From: JAUASV01 sp047605685
Lineage (GTDB): Bacteria; Actinomycetota; Actinomycetes; Actinomycetales; Microbacteriaceae
Assembly (NCBI GenBank): GCA_047605685.1
Contig: JASGFF010000001.1
Span: 29,562-93,561, forward strand
Direction of reading: 5' to 3'
Length of the DNA stretch: 64,000 nt
Below the pieces are notes generated by a model that saw only the letters and a program-made list of their open reading frames with translations, searched no databases and was not told where the DNA came from. Position 1 is the first letter of the stretch; each line of letters starts with the position of its first letter. Positions 16,648-25,147 of this stretch are shown one piece after another. A program made the translations under genes and the position numbers.

Positions 16648-17720
16648 CGTCCCTGCTCGAGGTCGAGGACCTCACGGTCACCGTGCACACGGACGCCGGC
16701 GACATCGTCGCGGTGGAACGGGCATCTCTCTCGCTGCTCGGCGGCGAGCGCGTCGGGATCGTGGGCGAGTCCGGCTCCGGCAAGAGCATGGTGCTGCGGG
16801 CGCTCCTCGGACTGCTGCCGCCGCACGCCGAGATGACCGGGAGCATCCGCTGGCAGGGTGAGGAGCTCGTCGGCTCGCCGCCGGGGCGGCTCGCCGCGCT
16901 GCGCGGCCAGCACATCGGCTTCATCCCCCAGGACCCGATGACCGCGCTCAACCCGGTGCGGCGGATCGGCGCACAGCTCGCCGAGGGGCCCCGCATCCAC
17001 CGGCGGATGAGCCGGCACGCCGCCGGCGCGCTCGTGCCGGAACTGCTCGAGCAGGTGGGCCTGCCGGATGTGGACCGCATCGCCCGCAGCTACCCCCACC
17101 AGCTCTCCGGCGGACAGCGCCAGCGGGTGCTCACCGCGATGGCGCTCTCCGGTGATCCGGCGCTGCTGCTGTGCGACGAACCCACCACGGCGCTCGACGT
17201 CACCGTGCAGGCGCAGGTGCTCGACCTCATCCGCAGCCGGGCGGATGCCGCCCAGACCGCGGTGGCGTTCGTCAGCCACGACCTCGCCGTGGTCTCGCAG
17301 CTGTGCAGCGCCGTCTACGTGATGTACGCCGGCCAGGTGGTGGAGCGCGGCCCGCTCGCCGCGGTCTTCGACGATCCCCGGCACGCCTACACGGCGGCAC
17401 TGCTGGCGGCGCTCCCCACCGCGGGGTCGAAGCGCGCCCGACTCGCCTCGATCCCGGGCGAGCTGCCGGACCGGGTGCACCGGCCGGAGGGCTGCCGCAT
17501 CCACCGGCGCTGCACGGTGGCCGGCGAGACCTGCCCCGACGAGCCGTACCGGCTCCGGGCCGTGGCGGGTGACCGGCTGGCCGACCGGCCGCCCGCCCGC
17601 ATCGGCACCGTGCCGGAGCGGGGCAGCTCCTGCTACTACGACCGCGGGCTGCCGGTCGCCCCGGTCTCGGACCGCCCGGCCGTCAGCAGCCCCACCGTCA
17701 GCGGCGGAGCGGGCCGATGA
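16644..17720 (+). CDS. Peptide ABC transporter ATP-binding protein (DppD-like)
   Basis: A 358-residue ATPase with Walker A GESGSGKS, Q-loop FIPQDP, signature LSGGQRQRV and Walker B LLLCDEPTTALDVT. The C-terminal oligopeptide-transporter domain has CRIHRRCTVAGETC, a Cys-rich segment that in DppD/OppD proteins can bind an iron-sulfur cluster. The start at 16644 is set by GAAGGAG and the ATGA overlap; upstream in-frame sequence is shadow. It pairs with the next ATPase to drive import. Confidence 0.92.
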   Translation: MTSLLEVEDLTVTVHTDAGDIVAVERASLSLLGGERVGIVGESGSGKSMVLRALLGLLPPHAEMTGSIRWQGEELVGSPPGRLAALRGQHIGFIPQDPMTALNPVRRIGAQLAEGPRIHRRMSRHAAGALVPELLEQVGLPDVDRIARSYPHQLSGGQRQRVLTAMALSGDPALLLCDEPTTALDVTVQAQVLDLIRSRADAAQTAVAFVSHDLAVVSQLCSAVYVMYAGQVVERGPLAAVFDDPRHAYTAALLAALPTAGSKRARLASIPGELPDRVHRPEGCRIHRRCTVAGETCPDEPYRLRAVAGDRLADRPPARIGTVPERGSSCYYDRGLPVAPVSDRPAVSSPTVSGGAGR

Positions 17721-18496
17721 GCACGCTGCTGGAGGTACGGGATGTCACGGTGCGCTTCCACCGCGGCCGCACGCGGGTGACCGCCGTCGACGCCGTCGAC
17801 CTCGAGCTGCGACGGGGCGAGATCCTCGGCCTCGTCGGCGAGTCCGGCTGCGGCAAGTCCACGCTCGCACGGGCCATCGCGGGGGCGCAGCCGGTCGATG
17901 CCGGCACGATCCGACTGGACGGCGAGCCGCTCGGCGGCCGTCGCAGCCCCCGACAGCGCCGCGCGGTGCAGATGGTGTTCCAGGATCCGTACGCGGCGCT
18001 GAACCCGGCGCTGCGGATCGGCCCGATGCTCGTGGAACTGCTCCGCGTGCACCGGCTCGCACCGCGCGGTCGGGAGCAGCACCGCGCCGCCGAGCTGCTC
18101 GCCGCCGTCGGCATCGGGCCGGCGTACCTCACCGCCTGGCCGCACTCCCTCTCGGGCGGACAACGGCAGCGGATCAACATCGCCCGCGCCCTCGCCCTCG
18201 AACCGGAGCTGCTCATCGCCGACGAGGCGGTCTCCGCCCTGGACGCCTCCGTGCAGGCCAGCGTGGTGAACCTGCTGCTGGAGCTGCGCGAGCGACTGGG
18301 GCTGAGCATCCTGTTCATCAGTCACAACCTCGCCGTGGTGCGGCAGATCGCGGACCGCATCGCGGTGATGCACGCCGGACGCATCGTCGAGACCGGTGAG
18401 GCCGACCTCGTGTTCGCCGAGCCCGGGCACGCATACACCCGTGAGCTGCTCGCCGCGATTCCGCGGCTGCGCACCGATCGAGAGGAGCACCGATGA
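17717..18496 (+). CDS. Peptide ABC transporter ATP-binding protein (DppF-like)
   Basis: A 259-residue ATPase with Walker A GESGCGKST, Q-loop VFQDPYAALNP, signature LSGGQRQRI, Walker B LLIADEAVSALDAS and the H-loop switch ISHN. It lacks most of the C-terminal extension usual in DppF but keeps the full nucleotide-binding domain. In DppDF pairs both subunits hydrolyse ATP. The start and stop overlap neighbouring genes (ATGA at each side). Confidence 0.92.
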   Translation: MSTLLEVRDVTVRFHRGRTRVTAVDAVDLELRRGEILGLVGESGCGKSTLARAIAGAQPVDAGTIRLDGEPLGGRRSPRQRRAVQMVFQDPYAALNPALRIGPMLVELLRVHRLAPRGREQHRAAELLAAVGIGPAYLTAWPHSLSGGQRQRINIARALALEPELLIADEAVSALDASVQASVVNLLLELRERLGLSILFISHNLAVVRQIADRIAVMHAGRIVETGEADLVFAEPGHAYTRELLAAIPRLRTDREEHR

Positions 18497-19836
18497 CCGA
18501 GGAGGAGCTGCAGACGCTGCTCGACGAGGCGGCCGCCCGGCACGGCGTTCCGGGCGCCGCCCTGGGCCTCATGGACCCGGCCGGCGTCCGGGCCGTGGTG
18601 ACCGGCATCACGAACGCCCGCACCGGGGCGCCGGTGTTGCGCTCGACGATGTTCCAGATCGGCTCCATCTCGAAGGTGTGGACCGCCACGCTGGCGATGC
18701 AGCTCGTCGACGAGGGGCGGCTCGACCTGGACACCCCGGTGCGTCGCTGGCTGCCCGAGCTCGGCGACAGCCACGCCGGCGCCGCCACGATGCGGATGCT
18801 GCTGGAGCACACCAGCGGGCTCGAGTGCGATCTGTTCATGGACACCGGGCGCGGCGACGACGCGCTCGAGCGCTGGGTCGCCCGGATGGTCGACGAGCCG
18901 GCGCTGCATCCGCTCGGCGAGACCTGGACGTACTGCAACACCGGCTTCATGCTCGCCGGCCGGGTGATCGAGGTGATCGAGGGCGCCGACTGGGACACCG
19001 TGCTGCGCCGCCGGCTCATCGAACCCCTGGCGCTGCCCGCGACCGCGACCCTGCCGGAGCACGTGCTGCTGCACTCCGCGGCGCTCGGGCATGTGCACGA
19101 GCCCGGCGCCGCGTTCCGGGCCGCCGACGACTGGTTCTTCCCCCGCTGCGTCGGCCCGGCCGGGTCGATCGTGGCCCGGATCGACGACCTGCTCGCCTTC
19201 ACCCGGATGCACCTGGCCGACGGCGTCGCGGAGGACGGCACCCGCGTGCTCAGCCGGGCGGGCGCGCAGCTCATGCGCGAGCAGGGGGTTGCGCTGCCGG
19301 CGCTGCTCTCCCCCGGGGTGCGGGGCTGGGGGCTGGGCTGGGGGCTGTGGCGCTACGGCGACGTCCCGGTGGTCGCCCACACCGGCGGCACGATCGGCCA
19401 GTACGCCTTCCTGGACGCCTTCCCCGAGCGGGGCGCGGCCCTCGCGCTGCTCACCAACGGGGGCGACGCCGACGCGCTGGCCGCCGAGCTGCGCCGCACC
19501 ATCCTGCCCGAGTGGCTCGGCGTCACCCCGCCGCCGCCGCTCGAGCCCATCGACGCCCCGCTCGGCGAGGTGCCCGTCGGCCGCTACCGGCGGTACGGGT
19601 CGAGCGTCGAGCTGCGCCGCGGCGACTCCGGCTACGAGCTGGTGCTCGTCTCCGGGCCGCTCGACACCGGTGCCGGCGAACAGGTGCAGGCGCTGCCGCT
19701 GCGCGCAGCCGAGTCGGGCTTCGTCGCCCTCGCCGAGGGCGGCCGGCATTCGGTGCCGGTGCGCGCCCTGACGCTGAGCGATGGACGGCGCGCGGTGACA
19801 GCGGGGACGCGCCTGTACGTCGAGGAGCGGGCGTGA
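18493..19836 (+). CDS. Serine hydrolase, beta-lactamase class C / D-aminopeptidase-like
   Basis: A 447-residue penicillin-binding-protein-fold hydrolase with all three active-site motifs: S58-I-S-K61, YCN (Y-x-N) near 154 and HTGG near 296. No signal peptide is visible, so it should act in the cytoplasm on imported substrate, unlike secreted PBPs. The C-terminal 110 residues form a separate beta-rich domain, as in D-aminopeptidase DAP-type enzymes. Its position inside a D-peptide import operon suggests cleavage of D-Ala- or D-amino-acyl bonds. Esterase or true beta-lactamase activity cannot be ruled out. Confidence 0.82.
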   Translation: MTEEELQTLLDEAAARHGVPGAALGLMDPAGVRAVVTGITNARTGAPVLRSTMFQIGSISKVWTATLAMQLVDEGRLDLDTPVRRWLPELGDSHAGAATMRMLLEHTSGLECDLFMDTGRGDDALERWVARMVDEPALHPLGETWTYCNTGFMLAGRVIEVIEGADWDTVLRRRLIEPLALPATATLPEHVLLHSAALGHVHEPGAAFRAADDWFFPRCVGPAGSIVARIDDLLAFTRMHLADGVAEDGTRVLSRAGAQLMREQGVALPALLSPGVRGWGLGWGLWRYGDVPVVAHTGGTIGQYAFLDAFPERGAALALLTNGGDADALAAELRRTILPEWLGVTPPPPLEPIDAPLGEVPVGRYRRYGSSVELRRGDSGYELVLVSGPLDTGAGEQVQALPLRAAESGFVALAEGGRHSVPVRALTLSDGRRAVTAGTRLYVEERA

Positions 19837-20963
19837 GCGGGACGGGGCCGGTCGCCGGCATGCTCGACGACCTCGGCGCCCTCGTGTGCGCCGAGTCGCC
19901 CACGGCGGAGCCCGCTGCGGTGAACGTCGCGGCGGAGGTGCTCGCCGGGATCGGCGAGCGACTGCTGTCGCTGCCGGCCGAGCGCGTCGTGCTGGAGGGA
20001 CGGGTGCACCTGCGCTGGCGGCTCGGTGAGGGCGCCCGGCGCGTCCTGATGCTCGGCCACGTCGACACCGTCTGGCCGGTGGGCACGCTCGAGCGGATCC
20101 CCTGGCGGGTGGACTCCGGCCGCGCGAGGGGGCCGGGCTGCTTCGACATGAAGGCGGGTCTCGTGCAGGCGCTGCACGCGGTCGCCTCGCTGCCCGACCC
20201 GGACGGCGTCACCGTGCTCGTCACCGGCGACGAGGAGCTCGGCGCACCGACGTCCCGCGAGCTGATCCGCGCCGAGGCGGGCCGGCACCGGGACACGCTC
20301 GTGTTCGAGCCGAGCGCGGACGGCGGCGCGTTCAAGGTCGCCCGGAGCGGCGTGTCGCTGTACGAGCTGATCGTGCACGGACGGGCGGCGCACGCCGGCC
20401 TCGAACCCGCCGCGGGCGTCAACGCCGCCGTCGGCGTCGCCGAGCTGGTGCTCGCGCTCGAGCGCATCGGCGCGGGCGAGGCGGACGCGACCGTCACGCC
20501 GACGCTGATGTCCGCCGGCACCAGTGCGAACACCGTGCCGGCGCAGGCGCGGCTGAGCGTCGACGTGCGCGCCGGTACCGTCGCCGACCAGCAGCGGCTG
20601 GATGCGGTCATCCGACGGCTCGCGCCGACGAACCCGGCGATGCGGGTGGAGGTGCTCGACGGCGTCCGGATCCCGCCGCTCGAGGAGGCCTCCTGCGCCG
20701 AGCTGGTCGCGATCGCGCAGCGCGAGGCCTCGGTCCTGGGCATCGAGCGCCCCGGCGCGACGCGCGTCGGCGGCGGCTCCGATGGGAACACCGCGGCGTC
20801 CGCGGGATCGCGGGTGCTCGACGGTCTCGGCGCCGTCGGCGGGGGGGCGCACGCGCCGGAGGAGCACGTGCTGGTCGCGACGATGCCCGAGCGGACGCTG
20901 CTGGCCGCGGCGGTGCTGGCCCGACTGCTGGAACAGGCACCGCTGCCGGAGCGGGACCGATGA
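19833..20963 (+). CDS. M20 metallo-hydrolase; candidate N-succinyl-L-amino acid desuccinylase
   Basis: A 376-residue M20/CPG2-like enzyme. Metal and catalytic motifs are GHVDT, GPGCFDMKAG, GDEELG, FEPSAD and the C-terminal GGGAHAPEEH, with a dimerisation domain between. The GTG start overlaps the preceding stop (GTGA) behind a GAGGAG site. In Geobacillus kaustophilus an M20 enzyme removes succinate from N-succinyl-L-amino acids formed by N-succinylamino acid racemase. Here it sits directly upstream of the GNAT transferase and racemase genes, so the same role is proposed; carboxypeptidase activity is the alternative. Confidence 0.82.
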   Translation: MSGTGPVAGMLDDLGALVCAESPTAEPAAVNVAAEVLAGIGERLLSLPAERVVLEGRVHLRWRLGEGARRVLMLGHVDTVWPVGTLERIPWRVDSGRARGPGCFDMKAGLVQALHAVASLPDPDGVTVLVTGDEELGAPTSRELIRAEAGRHRDTLVFEPSADGGAFKVARSGVSLYELIVHGRAAHAGLEPAAGVNAAVGVAELVLALERIGAGEADATVTPTLMSAGTSANTVPAQARLSVDVRAGTVADQQRLDAVIRRLAPTNPAMRVEVLDGVRIPPLEEASCAELVAIAQREASVLGIERPGATRVGGGSDGNTAASAGSRVLDGLGAVGGGAHAPEEHVLVATMPERTLLAAAVLARLLEQAPLPERDR

Positions 20964-21790
20964 GCGCGGCATGGCGCAGCGCCGAGCGCGCCGCGGACGC
21001 GGCCCACGTGACCGTGCGGATGCTGCGCGACGTGGACGAGCTGCTGGCTGCCGAGCGTGTGCAGCAGCAGATCTGGCGGGTGCCCTCGGACCGGGCGCTG
21101 CCGGTGACGGCCTCGGTGATGCGGGCGCTGCAGCACTCGGGCAACTACTGCGCCGGGGTCTGGGACGCCGACGCCGAGGAGCTGATCGGGGTGGCGATCG
21201 GCTTCTTCGGTGCGCCCGGCTACGCGGCGCTGCACTCGCACGTCGCCGGTGTGCTCCCCGCGCGGGTGCACGCCGGCGCCGGCCGGGCGCTCAAGCTGCA
21301 CGAGCGCGCCTGGGCGCTGGAGCGCGGAATCACCCAGATGACCTGGACCTATGACCCGCTCATCGGGCGCAACGCCTGGTTCAACCTCGGCAAGCTGGGT
21401 GCCGTGGCGGAGGACTACCTGGTTGACTTCTACGGTCCGATGGCGGATGAGGTCAACCTCGGCGACACCACCGATCGCCTGCTGGTGCGCTGGCGGCTCG
21501 ACGACGAGGCCACCGAGTCGCTCGCGGCCGGAGGGCCGGTGCGGCTGCCCGCGGAGCCGGAGGGCATCCTGCTCGCCGAGGCGGCCGGCCGGCCGCAGCC
21601 GCAGCCGCCCGACCCGTGGGCGCGCACGCTCGGGGTCGCCGTTCCCGACTCCCCCGAGCTGCGAGACCTCGGCCTTACCCGTCTCTGGCGCGAGGCGGTG
21701 CGGGCGGCGCTCGCCCCGCGGCTCGGGCACGGATGGCACATCGCCGGCTTCCGCCGCGGCACCGGCTATGTGATCAGCACGGACCGATGA
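20960..21790 (+). CDS. GNAT-superfamily N-acyltransferase (COG3375-like); candidate D-amino acid N-succinyltransferase
   Basis: A 276-residue protein whose central part resembles the uncharacterised COG3375 GNAT group. It has HSHVAGVLPARVHAGAGRALKLHERAWALERGITQMTWTYDPLIGRNAWFNLGKLGA, then YLVDFYGPMADEVN and DRLLVRW. The acyl-CoA pyrophosphate loop (GAGRALK) is recognisable. In Geobacillus the homologue linked to N-succinylamino acid racemase is a succinyl-CoA:D-amino acid N-succinyltransferase (established for that system). The location between M20 and racemase genes supports the same function. The C-terminal 90 residues are less conserved and unassigned. Confidence 0.75.
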   Translation: MSAAWRSAERAADAAHVTVRMLRDVDELLAAERVQQQIWRVPSDRALPVTASVMRALQHSGNYCAGVWDADAEELIGVAIGFFGAPGYAALHSHVAGVLPARVHAGAGRALKLHERAWALERGITQMTWTYDPLIGRNAWFNLGKLGAVAEDYLVDFYGPMADEVNLGDTTDRLLVRWRLDDEATESLAAGGPVRLPAEPEGILLAEAAGRPQPQPPDPWARTLGVAVPDSPELRDLGLTRLWREAVRAALAPRLGHGWHIAGFRRGTGYVISTDR

Positions 21791-21807
21791 TCAGGACAGG
21801 AGCACCG

Positions 21808-22914
21808 ATGAGGATCGACGCCTTTGAGCTGCGCAGCCTGCGCATGCCGCTGAAAGCCCCGTTCACGACATCGTTCGGCACCCAGACCGAGCGCGAGATC
21901 GTGCTGGTGCGGGCGCTGGGGCCGGACGCCGAGGGCTGGGGGGAGTGCGTCACCATGGCCGCGCCGCTCTACTCGGCCGAGTACACGACCGGCGCCCGGG
22001 AGGTGATGCTCCGCTGGCTCGCCCCCGCGCTGCTGGAGGCTCCCGCTCTGACGGCGGCGATCGTCGGCGAGCTCCTCGCGCCGATCGTGGGCCACCGGAT
22101 GGCCAAGGCGGCGCTGGAGATGGCGGTGCTCGACGCCGAGCTGCGCGCCGCGGGCCGCTCCTTCGCGAGCGCGATCGGCGCGACCGCGGCGGCCGTGCCC
22201 TCGGGGGTGTCGGTGGGCATCCAGCCCTCGATCGAGGAGCTGCTCCGGGTGGTCGGGGGCTTCATCGACGAGGGCTATGTGCGCATCAAGATCAAGATCA
22301 AACCGGGCTGGGATGTCGAGCCCGTGCGCGCGATCCGCTCGGCGTTCGGCGACGAGCTGCCGCTGCAGGTCGACGCCAACTCCGCCTACACGCTCGCCCA
22401 GGCGGCGGTGCTGCGCCAGCTCGACGACTTCGGCCTGCTGCTGATCGAGCAGCCGCTGTACGAGGACGACCTGCGCCTGCACGCGACGCTCGCCGGCATG
22501 CTGCGCACGCCGGTGTGCCTGGACGAGTCGATCGTCTCGGCGCGTGCCGCCGCCGACGCGATCGCGCTCGGGGCGGCATCCGTGATCAACGTCAAGCCCG
22601 GTCGGGTCGGCGGCTATCTGGAGGCGGTGCGCATCCACGATCTGGCCCGCGCGAACGGTGTGGCGGTGTGGTGCGGCGGCATGCTCGAGACCGGGGTGGG
22701 GCGCGCCGCGAACGCGGCGCTCGCCGCGCTGCCCGGCTTCACACTGCCCGGCGACATCTCCGCATCGGACCGGTTCTACGAGGAGGACCTCACCGAGCCG
22801 ATCCTGCTCGAGGACGGCCGCATCCGGGTGCCGGATGGTGCCGGCTTCGGGCGTACACCCATCCCGGAGATCCTCGCGCGGTATACCGTCGACACCGTGA
22901 CGGTCCGCCGCTGA
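21808..22914 (+). CDS. N-succinyl/N-acylamino acid racemase (enolase superfamily, OSBS/NSAR group)
   Basis: A 368-residue enolase-superfamily enzyme. Its catalytic residues fall at K161-x-K163, D189, E214, D239 and K263, which to my recollection are the same length and residue numbers as the Amycolatopsis N-acylamino acid racemase. GGACAGGAG favours ATG 21808 over ATG 21787. Family members interconvert N-succinyl-D- and L-amino acids and often also make o-succinylbenzoate. No other menaquinone gene is nearby, whereas an acyltransferase and an M20 hydrolase are. The racemase role in D-to-L conversion is therefore favoured; a menC role is the main alternative. Confidence 0.88.
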   Translation: MRIDAFELRSLRMPLKAPFTTSFGTQTEREIVLVRALGPDAEGWGECVTMAAPLYSAEYTTGAREVMLRWLAPALLEAPALTAAIVGELLAPIVGHRMAKAALEMAVLDAELRAAGRSFASAIGATAAAVPSGVSVGIQPSIEELLRVVGGFIDEGYVRIKIKIKPGWDVEPVRAIRSAFGDELPLQVDANSAYTLAQAAVLRQLDDFGLLLIEQPLYEDDLRLHATLAGMLRTPVCLDESIVSARAAADAIALGAASVINVKPGRVGGYLEAVRIHDLARANGVAVWCGGMLETGVGRAANAALAALPGFTLPGDISASDRFYEEDLTEPILLEDGRIRVPDGAGFGRTPIPEILARYTVDTVTVRR

Positions 22915-22936
22915 GCATCGCCGCCGAGCCCGGATT

Positions 22937-22981
22937 CCGGCGAGAGCCCGCGCCCCGGCGAGAGCCGTATCCCGGCGAGAG
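22937..22981. repeat. Three spaced CCGGCGAGAG direct repeats before the second PucR gene
   Basis: Identical decamers start at 22937, 22955 and 22972, that is 18 and 17 bp apart, in the 81-bp gap between the racemase stop and the PucR start. They may be same-face operator sites for the downstream regulator or the trace of a 17-18-bp tandem duplication. Confidence 0.6.
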
Positions 22982-22995
22982 TCAGAGAGGTTCGC

Positions 22996-24600
22996 ATGGC
23001 CGAGTCGCACCCCCGCTCCACCCTGGGACGGCTGCTGGACGATCTCGGCCTGACCCTGGTGGATGTCGCGCTGGGGCGCGTCGATCCGAGCCGTGAGGTC
23101 TCCGCCGTCGTCATCCACGACCCGCTCGACCCGCCGCTGTGGCGACCGGGCGACCTGGCTCTCGGCGTGGGGCTCGGCGCCGCCGACGAGATCGCGGAGG
23201 TGGTCCGCGATCTCGACGCGATCGGCGGCGTGGCGGTGGTGCTGCGCTCGCCGGTGCCGGTCGACGCGCAGCTGCGCCGCGCGGTCGAGGAGAGCGGCGT
23301 GGTGCTCCTGGAGCTGACGCACGGCGCGAGCTGGTCGCAGGCGGCCAGCATGCTCACCGCCTCGCTCGGACTGGCCGACACCCAGCTGGCCGCGGCGATC
23401 GAGAGCGACGACCGCGGCGACCTGTTCGCCCTCGCCAACGCCGTCGCCGACCTGCTGCACGCCCCCGTCACCGTCGAGGACCTGAACTCGCAGGTCCTGG
23501 CCTTCTCCGCCGACCAGGGCGAGGCGGATGACTACCGCAAGAACGCCGTGCTCGGGCGTCGTGTTCCGGATGACATCACCGACGCGCTGAGGTCCACCGG
23601 CCTGTTCAACCGGATCTATGCCGCCCACGGCGCCGTGCTGTTCTCCCCCGCGGACAGCGGCATGGACCCGGCGCTGCTGCCGCGGGCTGTCATCGCGATC
23701 CGCGCCGGCGACGAGGTGCTCGGCACCATCTGGGCGGTGCTCCGCGACGGGGAGCTGACCGCCGAGCGTGCCGCAGCCCTTGAGGAGGCCACGCGTCCCG
23801 CCGCGATGCAGTTGCTGCGTGCCCGGATGTCGGCGCGCGGGCAGGACCGGGCGCGCACCGTGCTGGTGAACACGCTCATCCAGGGCGGTGCTGCCGCCCG
23901 GGATGCGGCATCCCGCACCGGACGGTTCACCGGGCGCTCCTGCGTGCTCGCCGTCGGCCCGGTTCTCTCGAACGATGCGGTGCACTCGGCCTCGGAGCTG
24001 CAGCGGCTGGCGAGCTCGTTCACCCTGCACATGGCGACGATGCATCCCCAGGCCGTCGCCGCGACGATCGGCGCGACCGTCTACGGGGTGATCCCGGTCG
24101 GGCGCTCCGACCGCACTGCCGTCATCGACTCGGCCGACGAGTTCGTGCGCCGGGTGAGCCGGCGCACGCCCGTGGTCGTGGGCATCGGCGCCGCCGTCGA
24201 GGACCCCACGGCGCTGGCCACCTCCCGCGAGGACGCGGACCGCGCGCTGCGGGTGCTGCGCAGCGGCGCCCCGCGGCCGGGCGTTGCCCATATCGACGAC
24301 GTGCAGGTGCAGTGGCTGCTGCTGCAGTTGGGCGACCTCATCGCGGCGGAGCGACGCGACGTGACCGGGCCGATCGCCCGCTTGCTCGCCTACGACGCGG
24401 GTGCCGGCGGTGAGCTGCTGGCGACGCTTCGAGCCTGGCTGGACGCGTTCGGCGACGTTGCGACCGCCAGTCAGCGTCTCTTCGTGCACGCGAACACACT
24501 GCGCTACCGGCTGCGCCGCATCGCGGAGATCGCGGAGGTCGACCTCGATGATCCCGAGGTCCGTTTCGGGATGATGCTGCAGCTGCGCGTCTTCGGCTGA
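22996..24600 (+). CDS. PucR/CdaR-family regulator of the D-amino-acid module
   Basis: A 534-residue PucR-like protein. The N-terminal PucR domain (VDPSREVSAVVIHDPLDPPLWRPGDLALGVGLG) is followed by a GAF-like part, a GGDEF-like part (VVVGIGAAVEDPTALATSREDADRALRVL) and the C-terminal HTH_30 (ASQRLFVHANTLRYRLRRIAEIAEVDLDDPEVRFGMMLQL). AGAGAGG lies upstream of the ATG. It closes the D-peptide operon in the same direction and is its natural regulator. It is longer than the first PucR protein of the window and not a close copy of it. Confidence 0.87.
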   Translation: MAESHPRSTLGRLLDDLGLTLVDVALGRVDPSREVSAVVIHDPLDPPLWRPGDLALGVGLGAADEIAEVVRDLDAIGGVAVVLRSPVPVDAQLRRAVEESGVVLLELTHGASWSQAASMLTASLGLADTQLAAAIESDDRGDLFALANAVADLLHAPVTVEDLNSQVLAFSADQGEADDYRKNAVLGRRVPDDITDALRSTGLFNRIYAAHGAVLFSPADSGMDPALLPRAVIAIRAGDEVLGTIWAVLRDGELTAERAAALEEATRPAAMQLLRARMSARGQDRARTVLVNTLIQGGAAARDAASRTGRFTGRSCVLAVGPVLSNDAVHSASELQRLASSFTLHMATMHPQAVAATIGATVYGVIPVGRSDRTAVIDSADEFVRRVSRRTPVVVGIGAAVEDPTALATSREDADRALRVLRSGAPRPGVAHIDDVQVQWLLLQLGDLIAAERRDVTGPIARLLAYDAGAGGELLATLRAWLDAFGDVATASQRLFVHANTLRYRLRRIAEIAEVDLDDPEVRFGMMLQLRVFG

Positions 24601-24703
24601 CTGGCGTCTCACTGTGCCGTGGCCGGAGCCTCGATCCGTCGAGAGGCCGGGTTCTGGGTGCGTGTGAGGACATGGAAATGCCCCTCTGAGCGGCAGGAAA
24701 TGA

Positions 24704-25000
24704 GGACTTGCTAAGGGCGAGACCGGTTCCCGAAAGGGCGCCGTCCGGATCGTCGGCGACGTGCTCGCGACCCTGTGCCGCATCGGCACGAGCGACGCAG
24801 TGCAGCCGCTACCGCGGGCCGACTCCGCGTTCTACGGTCACGTCACCATCGGCGCCGCGATCAGGGCCGTCGCGGACGTGTCGGTAACTGTCCGGATGAT
24901 CCCCAACGTCCCCGCCGCAATCGCGGCGATCCCTGAGAGCGGATGGGCGATGATCGAGCAGCCGAACGCGATCCGTGAGGAGATCACCGAGACGATGCCG
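24704..25000 (+). pseudogene. IS1380-family transposase remnant
   Basis: One open frame reads GLAKGETGSRKGAVRIVGDVLATL, then RADSAFYGHVTIGAAIRAVADVSVTVRMIPNV and IPESGWAMIE. These are the core landmarks of IS1380-type transposases (GETGSRKGA, RADSAFY). Both ends are missing: a stop codon precedes the match and recognisable homology stops near 25000, leaving roughly a fifth of a normal 450-residue protein. Inverted repeats were not recognised. The remnant marks the border between the D-amino-acid and fructan modules. Confidence 0.75.
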
Positions 25001-25147
25001 CTCTCGGAACACGACCGCCAGACCCGTCGCTCCGAGGTCTCGGAGCCGACATCGGCGAGTTCGTCCGCGATCAACCGATGCCCGAACGTCGGCACCTCCG
25101 GATACGTGTCGACGGATGGACACGGCAGACCGTTGTCAAGAAATGCG
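25001..25147. other. Unassigned spacer after the IS remnant
   Basis: No gene or clear signal was seen. Open frames on both strands continue through it but match nothing I recognise; it may be more decayed element sequence. Confidence 0.4.

Noticed and set aside
22937..22981. CRISPR-like array
   Set aside because: The repeats are only 10 bp with 7-8-bp spacers and three copies, far too short for CRISPR, and no cas genes are present.
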